DNA from: Lunularia cruciata
Taxonomy: Eukaryota > Streptophyta > Marchantiopsida > Lunulariales > Lunulariaceae
DNA: 64,000 nucleotides
NCBI GenBank assembly: GCA_948567375.1
Contig: OX419757.1
Location: 19,406,001-19,470,000 of the forward strand
Reading direction: 5' to 3'
In this document: in pieces, positions 23,633 to 34,594 of the stretch
Position numbering within the stretch: the stretch's first letter is position 1
Layout of the letters: the number at the start of each line of letters is the position of its first letter
Notes under the pieces: generated by a model
Told to the model about the DNA's origin: nothing
What the model saw: only the letters and a program-made list of their open reading frames with translations
Databases searched by the model: none
Position numbers and translations under genes: made by a program

Positions 23633-25205
23633 TCAAAGTAGACCATCTACTCCTTGGTGAAAAAGAATATCCTCCACCATTATGTAAGGTCTAGATCTTT
23701 TTGCAAGGGCCTTCCTCTCCCTAGCATGCATCCCTTTTGGATAGTTACCTCTTGTCACAAAATCCACAATCTCCTTGTACTCCATTGGAACGTCTTGAGT
23801 GACTGAGATTGTCATGAGCTCCTTATCCGGGAAGGAATCATCCACTGGCTCATCTCCATCATGATCATAGGCTCTAGATAACAAATCAGCATTTGCATGT
23901 TTCTTTCTTGGCCTATCCTCAATGGTGTAGTCATACTCAGACAAGAGTATCATCCACCTTGCTAGTCTCCTTTCAACATTAGGCTTGTTGAAGATGTACT
24001 TCAAAGCCTTGTGATCCGTGACAATGGTGGCTTTCCCTCCAATCAAGTAGTGTCTAAACTTCTTGAGACCAAAGATCACTACCAACCCTTCTCTCTCCGA
24101 TTGCTTGAGCTCCTCAAAAGCTTTGAGAGCCTCCTTGTCCTCCAAAATCACCATGTAATCTACACCCTTCTTCATGTAGATGGTCAATGCATAAGCCTTG
24201 TTGGAAAATGAGAAGATGAACCTCCTATAGTATCCAACCATCCCCAAGAATTGGCGTAACTTTGTCAAGCTTGAAGGGAATGGAAGGTCTGATATTTTCC
24301 TCACCTTCTCAGGATCAACTGCTATTCCATCCTTGGAGATGATGTGACCCAAAAGTAGACCTTCTTCACATCCAAAAATGCACTTCTCTGGGTTGAGTGA
24401 TGCATTTGCCTCATCCAAGCGTTACAAGACTTTGATTAGGTGCTCAAAGTGCTCCTCCTTGCTTCCATAGACACAAAAGTCATCAATGAAGTCTCTCACA
24501 AATTTCCCAATGAAAGGTTCAAATACCTTGTTCATGAACCATTGGAATGTGGCTGGAGCATTGCAAAGCCCAAAAGGCATGACCTTGAAAGCTTAAGTTC
24601 CCCAAGGTGTGGTGAATGTGGTGAGTTGTTGATACTCTGGTGCAATCTTGATTTGGTTAATATCCACTATAACTATCTCCAAAATTGTACCTCTCATGAC
24701 CTGCAACCTCCTCCAAGATCTCATCAATGAATGGCAATGGGTAGTAGTCCTTCTTGGTAACAGCATTGAGCTTCTTGTAATCCACACATACCCAAAGCTT
24801 ACCATTCTTTTTCTTCACAATGTCAATTGGAGACACCCATTCTGAATTCTCTACCTCAAAGATAAATCCAGCCTCCTTGAGCTTATCAATCTCCTCCTTC
24901 ACAACCAAAGATATTGGTGGGCTAATGCGACGTTATTTTTAGCGGATTGGTCTTGCATGTGACTTCACCTCTATCTTGTGCTCCTCCAAGGTGACTTCCT
25001 TCAAATCCTTGTAACTAAAAGCAAACACATGGATGAACTTGTAGAAAATCTCCTCAAATCTCACCTTCTCCTCCTTGGTAACATTTGGGCCATACTTGAG
25101 GGTAGATAACCTTCTCTCTACCTCCTCAAGTGTCAATGGTGATTTGTCTGGGTCCTTCAAAACCTCTGGCTTAGGTGCCAAATCCATAGCACACAAAGGA
25201 TACAC
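23633..25205 (-). pseudogene. C1 reverse transcriptase and RNase H
   Basis: Segments in order: 25205-24939 (RT N-terminal part), 24908-24657 (VCVDYKKLNAVTKKDYYPLPF; then a frameshift), a segment with MPFGLCNAPATF and the FIDDF catalytic box near 24480-24560, and 24418-23633. The last has LGHIISKDGIAVDPEKV, then jumps from AFEELK directly to EREGLVVIFGLKKFRHYL. The RNase H part between them, including the first catalytic Asp of the usual DAS block, is missing; TDHKALKYIF and the NADLLSR end remain. The enzyme would copy the element RNA. It is inactivated by frameshifts and this deletion. Confidence 0.85.
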
Positions 25206-25208
25206 ATT

Positions 25209-27161
25209 TCAATCAGATTCAGATTCATCCTCCTCCGTGGAAGTCTCCTCCTCCATGCTTGTGTCCACACTTGAAGCTCCTTCTTCAGAATCTGATTCCC
25301 AATAATCAGAAGATGGTGTATCTGAATGTGAAGTGTTGGTGGTGTTAGTCACAGGAACAATGACTCTTTGGTTTGATGGCCCAATCCTCAAGTACCCTTT
25401 GTGCCATCGGTCAATTGTGCGTGCTGCTCTCAACCATGGCCTCCCAAGAAGTAAATCATAGCTTGAATCCTTCAAGACTTGGAAAGTCATGAGATTTTGA
25501 GCTCCCATAATTGAAACTACCACCTTATCCATCACCCCTACTGGTCAAACTTGTTGCTTGTTTGCAATGCTCAACACAAATGTTGAAGGTCTTGAGGGTA
25601 TCATATCCAACTTCTTCATCAACCTTTTTGACATGGCATTCACTGCTGATCCTCTATCAACCAATGCATCCTTGATATTGTGACCATTCACTCTCACATC
25701 AATCTTGGAGGCATATTCACAAGCCTCCCATGGTGCTGGCTTGGCATCCACCACCCCCATTGATATTGGAACTTTTGCCTTCTTCTTCTTCTTGCTCCTT
25801 GTAGAACTCAAACCACCTCTAAGCTCCTTTCTCAAGGTAGGGTTCAAAGCAATTAATTGGCCCACTGTGATGTTAACCTTGTGACTACCAACATCCTCCA
25901 ACACATTGTAGTTCCATTGTTGCTTTGAGATCAAGAAGTCCTCCATCCTCAACTTCTTCCTTGGAGTCTTTGTTGTTGATGGTGTTGAGGTGCAAGTGCT
26001 CCTAGTAGACATAGGAGTATCCTTGCTTGGAGTGAATCCTTGAGAAGAGTGAACATCCTCTGCAAAATGAGCTCTCTTCTTCTCTTGTGCCAAAAGCTCC
26101 AAATTAAGACCCTTGGAGTTTGAGCACTCTCCCTTCTCATACTTGCTCTCAACCACATCTATGGATGCTATCCCCTTACCTTTGTTGGGATTAGGAGCCA
26201 CTTGGGTTTCACTACCTCCCTCTTTCCCTCTATTGGCTCCCTCATAACCCCTTCCTCCATGGTAAGTGGAATTTGAGCAATTCCTTTGGATATGGCCTCT
26301 TCCTCCACAACTAAAACAATTTCTATCATTGAAATTGTTGGTTGGTTGGCCTCCTCTATATGGATAGTTTCCATAACTCCTAGGCCCTCTCCCTACATTC
26401 TGATCCACCTCTCTCTTCTCCCATAGTTGCACCACATTGATCTTGAGATCTGCAAGTTGTTCTATGATAGTTTGAAGTGGATCTTTTGGTGGAGGTGCAA
26501 GAATTGGAGCAACCACTACTTGTGGTGCAACCCTTGCCACCAAAGTATCAGAAGTTACACCATACTTGGAGCCTTGAGGAGGATGCACAACCTCCTTCAC
26601 CACCAAATCACTCTCATCTCCTTCCAAACTCTCCTCCATACGAATTGCGATCTTGATAGCTTCAACCTTGGAAGAAGGTTTCTCATATATCACCTTGCTT
26701 CTAATTTGTGGTCTCAACCCTCTCAAAAAATTCTTGGTGAGCATGGCCCCTATGCCAATCATTGTAGTCTCCACATCATCCTCACCCTTCCTCAACACTA
26801 TGCGAAATCTGGACTCTAACTTTTCCACTCTTTCCACATAGACTCTCACTTTCTCTCCTTCTCCTTGCTTGAGAAATGTAACCTCACTCATCAATCTCTC
26901 ATAACTCTCATCAGGAAGAAAGTTCTCAATGAGTGCTGAAGTCAAAGTCTCCCAAGACTCCTCTTCCCCATCTCTCCTCTCTCTCTTTTGGTATTCTGAC
27001 TCATACCATGTAAGTACTGCATCCTCAAAGAAATCTGGTAATAATGAGGCCCACTCATTCTTCCTCCTCTCATTTTTTCCTATGCAAGCTCTCTTGAAGT
27101 CTCTCACAAAGGCCTCCATATCTTCTCCATCCTTGCCAAAGAAAACCGGACGTTTCCCCAT
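25209..27161 (-). pseudogene. C1 gag and aspartic protease
   Basis: A 538-codon open frame (27161-25545) encodes gag. A retrotransposon-gag helical domain fills roughly residues 1-190, a CCHC knuckle (C-x2-C-x4-H-x4-C, CFSCGGRGHIQRNC) lies near residue 280, a charged, Ser/Thr-rich linker follows, and then the protease start. The protease active site reads VDRGSAVN, so the usual Thr of D-T-G is Arg. A TGA then stops the frame; the rest of the protease (LLLGRPWL block) continues at 25535-25209 in the same phase and ends in an acidic tail. This is the longest open frame in the window and supports a recent insertion. Confidence 0.9.
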
Positions 27162-27463
27162 CTTAACCTCTCACTATCTTTCTTTCTCTCAATTTTTTTC
27201 TCTTTTCTTTTCTTTCACTCTATTACTAATAGAGTATATACATGACTAACACCATCTGAGATAAATCCACTCTAGGGAACACAAAAGGTTCATGTTGCTC
27301 CAAGATTTCTATAGCAACATCAAATCCTAGAGTGCATATTAATCTAACTCTCATGGATAGTTTATCCATAAGTTGAAAAATTATCTCCATCACTAATCTT
27401 GAGAACTAGCTGATGAAGGTGGTAGTATTTCTGTAGCTGTACTAAGACTCTCTCCAAGATCCT

Positions 27464-27981
27464 TCACCAAAGTCTCCAAAAGTGCTTTACTCCACTACAC
27501 TCATGTCCTTTTGGAAGTCCTTCCATTCCACAAACCTCACACAACTCCTTGGTCTTGGATCTTCTCCCTCCTAATCTTGGTGAAGAAGGTCCAACATGGA
27601 AACCCAAGTCAAGTAAGCCTCTCCTTTCCCTCAGTCTCTTGCTCTCAAAGGTCAATGGACATGAACTTGCCTTATGTCCTTTCTCTCCACATAGAAAGCA
27701 CTTAGACTCACTCTTTCCTCCAAGTGGTGTAGGTTTTTAGATCCTCTCAACACTCTTTCAAATTCTTTTGTAAACTCTCTTTTCCTCAAATCCACCCCTA
27801 CAATCACCTCAAACCCTTGGGGAACCTGCATAAGCTCAATTTCCACTCTTGATGACCTTCCATGTTCCCAAGATGAATGTAAACACTCAAACATGCTTTT
27901 TGTTGATCTCAAACTCCTCATGCATGAGATCTCCACTCTGCAGAATTGACCCTTCCTCACAATGTCACTCAAATATCCCAA
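27464..27981 (-). pseudogene. Extra C1 ORF upstream of gag, with a CCHC zinc knuckle
   Basis: Two overlapping minus frames (27981-27652 and 27655-27464, start of the second not an ATG) join by one frameshift into about 170 codons. The N-terminal part, from MGYLSDIVRKG, is not recognised. The joined part has a canonical CCHC knuckle (CFLCGEKGHKASSC, 27659-27700) and then a second Cys/His cluster, C-x2-C-x8-H-x-C. It lies between the 5' LTR and gag, in sense orientation. Tat/Ogre elements are known to carry an extra ORF in this position, so this is consistent with that lineage, but a second knuckle-bearing ORF is notable. Confidence 0.65.
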
Positions 27982-28722
27982 CTAGTATGTCACAGTCCTC
28001 TGAAATTTTTCCCACTTAATCAGAAGTCTAGGGCGTCCCTCTCTGCAAAATTTCAGATATTTTCATTGAGATATTTGGCCTAGACACCTTTCTATTCAGC
28101 ACACATATTTCAGATTTGGTCTCAAAACCACCCCCCTCACTTCAAAAACTCATAACTCCCTGTGCAACAACAATCTCTCTCTGATTTTTGTGGCAGTAGG
28201 TAGGATACAATGCACTGAATTTTCTTGGAAATTTTTAGAAGAATTCACTGAAAATTGAAGAAAAGGTATACTCTGTACAATTTTCCAAAGAGCATGCAGT
28301 TGCTGGAGCACTTTACCCTATCAACTTTAAAAAATTCTAGCCCAATGCGCATAGTAGCTCTCACAATAATTTTAAGTGTGATAACTGAAAAATAACCCAA
28401 GCTATCATGTGTAGAAATTTTAAGTCTAGATCTTAAACTTGATATTTTGCCAAAAATCACCTTAAACCCCAAAATCTGCAATCCACCTCACGCAATCTCT
28501 CTAATTTCTCTCATGTGTACAAGATGTACAAAATCACCTCAAAGACATCATAATGAACTATAGATTATACAAATGGATCTTGGTTCTCTAACATAAGTTC
28601 AACCCTCTCCTCTCCTAATGTCCTCTCCAAGTGAGCTCTCATAGCCTCCTTCTGCCTAATGTAGAATTGAACGCGGAACATTATCTTGCCTTCTAGAGAG
28701 GTCTCGACAACGGAACCAAAAA
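27982..28722 (-). other. C1 leader with primer-binding site
   Basis: Directly inside the 5' LTR the minus strand reads TTTTTGGTTCCGTTGTCGAG. The TGG-initial 18-mer partly matches the tRNA-Asp primer site used by Athila/Tat elements, so I infer a mutated site there. The rest of the leader has no recognisable frame. Confidence 0.55.
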
Positions 28723-29412
28723 TGTGAGCCGGCATGTCTCACTCAGGATGAACCTTTGATGGCTATTATGGTAGCGCACCATGGACTAAGAAGGCAAGGA
28801 ACCCCAACTCCATCATACTCCTCCAAGGCTAACACTCCAAGACTCAAGACATTGCTCACTAGAGCACTCAATGAGAGAGAGATAGTTGCAAATGAAAGGA
28901 TGATGAGTACCTCCTCACCCCTTGTTTATATACTTGTGAAATAGTTACGTACCAAAGTTACTAATTACCGTAGTAACTCAAGTTACTAGACTAAAAATCA
29001 AGTAAAGTCAAAAAGTAGAAAGGAATATCCATTCACATGGGCATATTCCCCTAAGCATGTAGTCTTATCTTGACCCAACCACTAAGTCAAGGATTCCTTC
29101 ACATGGACTATCCTTGGACTAAAGAAGAATCCAAAACAAAAAGGCTTGCGGGCTCAAGACTTCTCAACTCTTTCCTCAAAGCCAAACACCTAGGAATAAT
29201 ACCAAGTCAACACACTAAAATCCAAAATAGTGGTGCTCATCTTTTCTACTTCCTCTAAAGTAAGGTCCCCTCTATCTTAGCTATGACTAACTTTAGCTAA
29301 CCATGACTAATATAGAACCATCCTATATCTCCATGTAAATAATATCTCTTAAGTACTTGTAATACCGAGCTAAATATCACAATACCACACACATGCACAA
29401 ATAGGTGTTACA
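28723..29412 (-). repeat. C1 5' LTR
   Basis: Matches 21775-22466 nearly throughout. In window orientation it runs TGTGAGCCGG...GGTGTTACA. Short direct repeats of CTAAGTTACT/AAGTTACTA type near 28960-28985 may lie near its promoter; no TATA box is certain. Confidence 0.93.
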
Positions 29413-29735
29413 GTACTAACTTCATGGTGGTGCCCACCGTCACTTTGCAACGCTCACACCATTGGGTGTGCCATTAGTGGGACCGTTGGTGTGAGACTTA
29501 GGTCAAATTCAGGACTATACCCTAGGAGTGCAGCTCCAAAGAGCCCACTTCTCTATTGTTGAGCCTTCAAGTTCTTGGCTAGAGTGGACAAAAAGCAGGC
29601 AAGCATCACCTGGAGTCTCTTAGCTAGAGTGGGTGTGGCTTGATTGTAATGAATGCCTAGTTGTTAGCAAATTGTTGAAGAGCAGATCAAGTACTAATCT
29701 GATTTGAGTTTATTTGAGTTGTAAACTATCTTATT
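29413..29735 (+). repeat. A1 5' LTR, second part
   Basis: Resumes with GTACTAACTTCATGGTGG (GTAC being the C1 target duplication) and matches 44940-45290 and the A2 LTR. Where the 3' LTR continues with an 85-base tail ending GCATGACA, this copy passes into the leader instead. The exact LTR end is therefore uncertain. Confidence 0.75.
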
Positions 29736-30619
29736 ACAACAGATAAGTGAGAGTCAAGCAAAAATTGGGTGCATGAACTTAGAGTGGTGGTGGTATCTCC
29801 AAGTTTGGTGGATCATGGTGTCTTGATCGAGTAGTTCAGATTTCCTTAAGAGAGATTTTGTGTGAAAGTGTTGGCCAAATTTGGAGCCAAAGAGAAGCAA
29901 TTTTCAAGCTGTAGTTGTGATTTTGAGCTCATGAGGTGCAATCATGACCAATTGTTGCGACTTGAGCTCATAAAGTGAAATTGAAGGTGGAGTTGGGAAC
30001 CCACTCCCATGAATTAGAGATTGGACAAAACCAATTTTTCCAATTTGGCTCAAGTGAAGATTTAGAGGTCTACCAAATTTAGGGATTTATGAAGGGTTTA
30101 CTTCAAATTTTATGAAGGGTTTATGTCAAATTTTGGCAAGAAGAACTTTGATCCCATTCTTTGGTGATCCTTGTAGCTCAAGAAGTAGATAGGTGCTCCA
30201 ATTATATGAAATGCCAAATGGTGACAGAGTCAATCTAGTGTTGATTTATGAGATGGAGTGTTTTTGTTTAGCCTTCTTGTGATTGGACACTCTCCATTCT
30301 CTACTTTCTATTTGTGCACCGTATTTGTGTGAAATGCCTTGAATTTAGAGCTTTGGTGCTTTGGTGTGCTCTTGGTAGTGAGGCTAAAGTGATGACCAAT
30401 CAGACTATCTATGTTTCTTTTGGTGAGGCAAGAAGTGATGACTTGCAGATTGTGAGAGTCTATGTTGTAATGGCAGGTTACAGATTGCCCTTTCTCCTAG
30501 TGTAGTTGTAGTAGTTAAAGCTACATTAGTTGGTGACATTTAGTTGGTGGTGTTGGCACTTGGTGAGATACTCATAGAGGTTATAGTTACGAGTTGCAAT
30601 TCTTGGTTACTTTGTCACG
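29736..30619 (+). other. A1 untranslated leader
   Basis: About 0.9 kb between LTR and gag, matched on the minus strand of A2. It includes a GGTGGTATCTCCAAG segment conserved in both copies, which might be a decayed primer site. No frame is conserved between copies. Confidence 0.6.
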
Positions 30620-32057
30620 ATGGAGTTCTTTGGGGATTCCGAAGAAGATAACATTATAGTATGCAATGGGTTTACTTGGAGTGACACTCAATATCAACCA
30701 ATATCTCAGGTCCTAGTGAGAGAGGAGATTGACTCTAAGTTGGAGTTTGACACAAGACCTAACTTAGTTGAGAGTGTACTCGTTGTATCTGCATCATTAT
30801 TGCGGGACATGGACAGGATTTATGGGGCCTCCAAAGGTCCCAAGCATTACTCTAGTACAGTGGGTACCATTGAGCTGGATGACTTCATCCAAGAGTTTGA
30901 TAGTTGGTGTGATCTGCAACAAATGAAAAACCCGACTTTGTTCACACCCTTCATGGCATGGAAGAGCTTGTTTTAGCATTTGGAGGGTTTGCCAATGGAC
31001 GACTACCATGAGTTCAAGAGAGCTTACTTGGACGGGATTAAGTTATGGAAACATTATTAGTTTTGGAACTATGTCTCCATCAGTTTAGGTTCAATTGCTA
31101 GGGGTAGATCGGTTATACCCATGAATTCTAGCTCTAGTAGCATTGGTGGATCCCTTGGAGATGGTGCTACTACAAGTGGAAGTATTGCTAAATGAGGTGG
31201 TGTAGTTTCGAGGTTTAATCTCATGGTGGAGTTCTTCCAATGTTTGAGGTAGAGCTACCAAGGAGTGTAGACTGACAATCTAGGGAGCTTACAAAAGTTC
31301 TAGCAAAAGGTTGAAGAGAGCCTACACAAGTCATACACTTGCATGAGACAACTGATCAGTTTTACTTAGGGAGTTATTGAGGCCCAAGCAGTCCAATTTT
31401 TGCATGGGATACTGTACAAGGAGTTGCGACGTAGAGTTTGTGAGGCTATGTTGTTACAAGCTACTTTGCCCACTTTGGTAGTGGTCTTTGGTTTGGTTGA
31501 GCGTATTGAGCTCAACATGGTGGAGGAGAGAGTGGTGACATCTGGATTTTGTAGTGAGACCTCATCTACAACTGTGACTTCTTCTAGAGTGCAACAAAGT
31601 GCACCATGCCCAATTGGTTTTTGAGGACAAGATGGATAGCCCAAATCCTATAGAGCGAGTGGAGGGCCTAGTAGAGCTAGACCCTTACCTTCATTTCTGG
31701 GTCAGCAGTAGCCAATGAGTGGTGGTGTTGCTTGGTGGACTTGTAGTAGACCATAAGAGAGAGTGTACTCAAGGCAATGGACTTGATACCTCTGGTTCAT
31801 CACAGCCAGCACAAAGGCAATGTGAGCATTGCCACAAATTACACTAGTGATCGGTGCTTTGACCTACACCCGGAGTTACGGAGTGGTAGGGCTACTATAG
31901 CAGGTAGTAGAGGAGCTCTAGATCATGGCAGACGAGGTGGTGATAGAGGATCTATACCTAGTAGGGGTGCAGTACCTACCCTTACTTCTAATATAGCTAT
32001 AGCTACTCGGATTGAGCAATTGGAGCAGAGATTGGCTAGTATGGCCATTGCTTAGAG
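30620..32057 (+). pseudogene. A1 gag with zinc knuckle
   Basis: Starts MEFFGDSEED at 30620; the first 118 codons are open, followed by many stops. Gag-like blocks include DDFIQEFDSW and, further on, an open piece at 31400-31624. A zinc knuckle follows near 31820-31865: CEHC, His, then DRC, split by a one-base frameshift. A coiled-coil-like end, RIEQLEQRLASMAIA, closes at 32055. Gag packages the element RNA. A2 carries the same N-terminus. The knuckle sits before a Gly/Arg-rich stretch, as in nucleocapsids. Confidence 0.7.
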
Positions 32058-32639
32058 GAGATCAAATTTGGGTGCTGAGGCTTCTACCTCATATATTGGT
32101 GATAGAGATGCTTTGGACTTCATGTGTAGAACAACAAAAGTGGATGTATCTATAGGAGTGTAGTACATGCTCTAGAGCCTAGAGGAGCATCAGTGGAGTT
32201 GGACCCACGGAGAGGAGAGGTTGGAAGACCGGTCAAACTTCCCCAGTGTTTCATGCTATCTGAGGCCCTAAAGACGTCATCCATAGCTCCTAGATGTCCT
32301 TATGCAGATGTGGTAGGTGGTGGTGGGGTGCATGATGGACTACCTACTAGTCAACCACCTACTACACAAATTTAGTCTAGCACAATGTTGAGGGCGGCTC
32401 AGCTGATTATGCGCTGTCCATTATTCTTAGCCAATGATATGTATATATTGGGAGTTGACCGGACCCTAGTGTTTTGATTGGATTCCATGATTTGTGTGAG
32501 TAGGGATGATGTGGTCCCCACTACTAGAGCAAAGGTGGTTGATAGTGGAGTTGACTTGCTTGAGGAGCATGGGATCCGCTCAACAACTTGTGGTTTATAG
32601 CATCAGCAACGGCTAGGTTAAGGGAGTTGCCAATTAGAC

Positions 32640-33100
32640 CAATGTTTGAGAGAGCACAGTTCACACTTGGTGTTGTCCTAATGGATAACCTGAGGGGTAT
32701 TTTTCATTTGGTGGGACCTTTAAGGAAGTTTCATACACCATAGCAAGTCTTATTAGACTTTGGTACGCAACCTCTTATGTTGGGGAAGGTTATAGTTGTT
32801 GGTCTAGGGTTACGGAAGACCGATGTGGAGAGGTATCCATTTTAGATCCAAACATCTCTAGGTGGTAGTTTGACATAGTACATCACACGTGGGGAGCTTG
32901 TTGTCCAGGTTCAACTTGGTCACCCGACTAATAGCTCGGTGGTGAGAGCTCAGGCTATTGCAACGATAGCTGAGTCAGATGATGTGCTAGTTGGAGGAGT
33001 AGTGTTATACCCCATGGGTTTCAATATCAACTATTGGGAGGAGACAACCTTCTATAGACCAAGTTGGCCGTCAAAGTGAAGGACAAGTATGTCGCTTACC
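32640..33100 (+). pseudogene. A1 aspartic protease region
   Basis: The frame reads PMFERAQFTLGVVL, then VLLDFGTQPLMLGK near 32750-32790. This matches a retropepsin active site in which D-S/T-G has become D-F-G. It is followed by a VQVQLGHPTNSSVVRAQAI block of hydrophobic strands. Several stops interrupt it. The protease would have cut the polyprotein between gag, methyltransferase and RT. It stands immediately upstream of the methyltransferase. Confidence 0.6.
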
Positions 33101-33196
33101 AATACACTTTAGTAGTGGCAGTCTTGGCTCACTACAGTCCAAGACCATGGAAGCATCAATTTTAGCTTTCAATGGTGTTGTTATTGGCTTGGTGAT

Positions 33197-34407
33197 TTGT
33201 TGGAGGGGAACACCCATGTAGAGGATAATCTTGTACCAAAGGAGATCACTCAGATTTGGGGTAAGAGTGGGATCGTTCCATCCACCTTGAATGTTATATT
33301 CTGGAGTTCAAAGGAGGCATTGCAGCAACATGCAGATTGGTTGGTGCAACAAGCTTGGAGTGGAGCCTTTGTACCACCAAGAGATAAGTGTGAGGATGAG
33401 CTTCCACAGTTGATTACCTTGATACCTTTGGATACCACACTCATTGCTTGGCAGTATCCAATAAAGGGAGTATGCCTATTGGAGTTGTTTGGTGGGATTA
33501 GCACCAAACTAGTTATGGTCCCACATGCAAGTATAAAAGTACAGAGGTACTTGTATATGGACAAAGATGAGGCTACTAGATGAGTCTCTCTACATCATGT
33601 TGCACACTTGGCCTATCAATATCTTGAGTTATTACCAATGTCAATAGTCAGGGGTTACCAAAAGGCCCTACCAGCAGACATTTCTTTACTGGGGATGCAT
33701 GACCTAGAGAGACAAGAGCCTATTCATCTCGTGATTTTTGGATGGCCATGTTAGGATATACACTTGCAGGCCAAGATTTGGGTCTTCAAGATCCTCATTT
33801 TGGTGTGTTTTGGGACATCTTACAGATACTACATCTCCAGGTTCATTAGTCCATTTCTCCAACTTACATTTTGGAGAACATTCCTTTGATGGGTGATTCT
33901 TGTGCTAAAGTGGTGGTGAGTACACATTAGGTCTATTCTTGGATGGGCCCTTCAAAATTGTTAGATGCAGCCAGATTGGGATCACAGGCTCCTCATCTTC
34001 ATCTTTAGTGGAGAAACCCCTTACCTAGAGAGGTTCTACAACATGCATATGATGGGATTCAATGACTAGACCACATCCTTTTTGATGACATCTTGGATGT
34101 TGGGCGGCAGTCTCAGACAGTGGTAGTGGCTAATAGGTCACCTATGGGAGTGGTGAACCTAGTTGGACAACCCAAAGCTGTTTTTCCTACACTTATGAGT
34201 TTAGCAAGCTCCCATGCTTTTTGAGAGGGAGGTCTTGGATTGGTTTAGGACTCACAATTAAAGTAGTTAGTAGAGCCCAATGCCAATGAGAGAGAGCGAG
34301 TGATGGGTTTTTGCACCGGTATTACCATTGTTCTAGTAGTGTAAGAGGTATCCAAACATCAGGTGTTAGCTCAAGCTATGGACCTGAATTGTTTGACCTG
34401 GATTTAG
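33197..34407 (+). pseudogene. C5 DNA cytosine methyltransferase domain in A1
   Basis: An open piece (33197-33583) ends with motif I, LLELFGGIST (33476-33505; SAM-binding FxGxG type), then QRYLYMDKDEATR, which fits motif II with its acidic residue. Motif IV follows as PIHLVIFGWPC (33719-33751), containing the Pro-Cys with the catalytic Cys; the usual Gln after it is lost to a stop/frameshift. Next come GLQDP, then LENIP (33870-33884, motif VI with catalytic Glu), a WRNPLP block, ERERVMGF (34288-34311) and QAMDLNCLTWI (to 34407), which fit motifs IX-X. The order I-IV-VI-IX-X is canonical, unlike the permuted order of plant DRM enzymes. Such enzymes transfer methyl from S-adenosylmethionine to cytosine C5. 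About nine in-frame stops and one frameshift make this copy inactive. D1 lies just downstream. Confidence 0.85.
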
Positions 34408-34594
34408 AGCCTTGGTTTGGCAAAGCAGCGTAGGATGTGCTTGACAAGGATCACCACTCAAACACTTGTGAGCTTTGTGTCTATCAAGACGATTCAAGCA
34501 CATGCTGGGGGTAATGGGCCAAGTGGACATGGTATTCTTGGGACATAACCAATAGCTACTAGGGAGAGTGGTCTACTTGGATTACACCCTTGGT

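Larger units (their letters stand above)
21775..29412 (-). mobile_element. Athila/Tat-like Ty3/gypsy C1, full length
   Basis: LTRs of 692 and 690 bases (21775-22466 and 28723-29412) differ at only a dozen or so positions by eye, so this is one of the youngest insertions. The target duplication is GTAC (21771-21774 and 29413-29416). The minus-strand order is an upstream ORF with a CCHC knuckle, gag, protease, RT, RNase H, integrase. There is no chromodomain. The RT sequence (YYPLPFIDEILEEVAGH, PFGLCNAPATF, FIDDF) resembles the Athila/Tat lineage. It sits inside the 5' LTR of A1. Confidence 0.92.

Noticed and set aside
22656-24845. Plus-strand open frames across C1
   Set aside because: They are antisense shadows of the C1 pol region, whose minus frames carry the recognisable RT and integrase motifs.
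25075-27249. Plus-strand open frames opposite C1 gag
   Set aside because: Antisense to the 538-codon gag frame, with no domain of their own; Ser/Leu-rich composition is what antisense of an acidic gag gives.
28756-29258. Two 62-codon plus frames repeated at 21813-22312 and on the minus strand at 48730-49256
   Set aside because: They recur because they lie in the C-family LTR; differences between copies do not favour silent sites and no domain is visible.
33197-34407. Reading the methyltransferase as a plant DRM gene rather than part of A1
   Set aside because: DRM enzymes have permuted motifs; here the order is canonical, and the region lies between the protease and RT of the same element in the same orientation.
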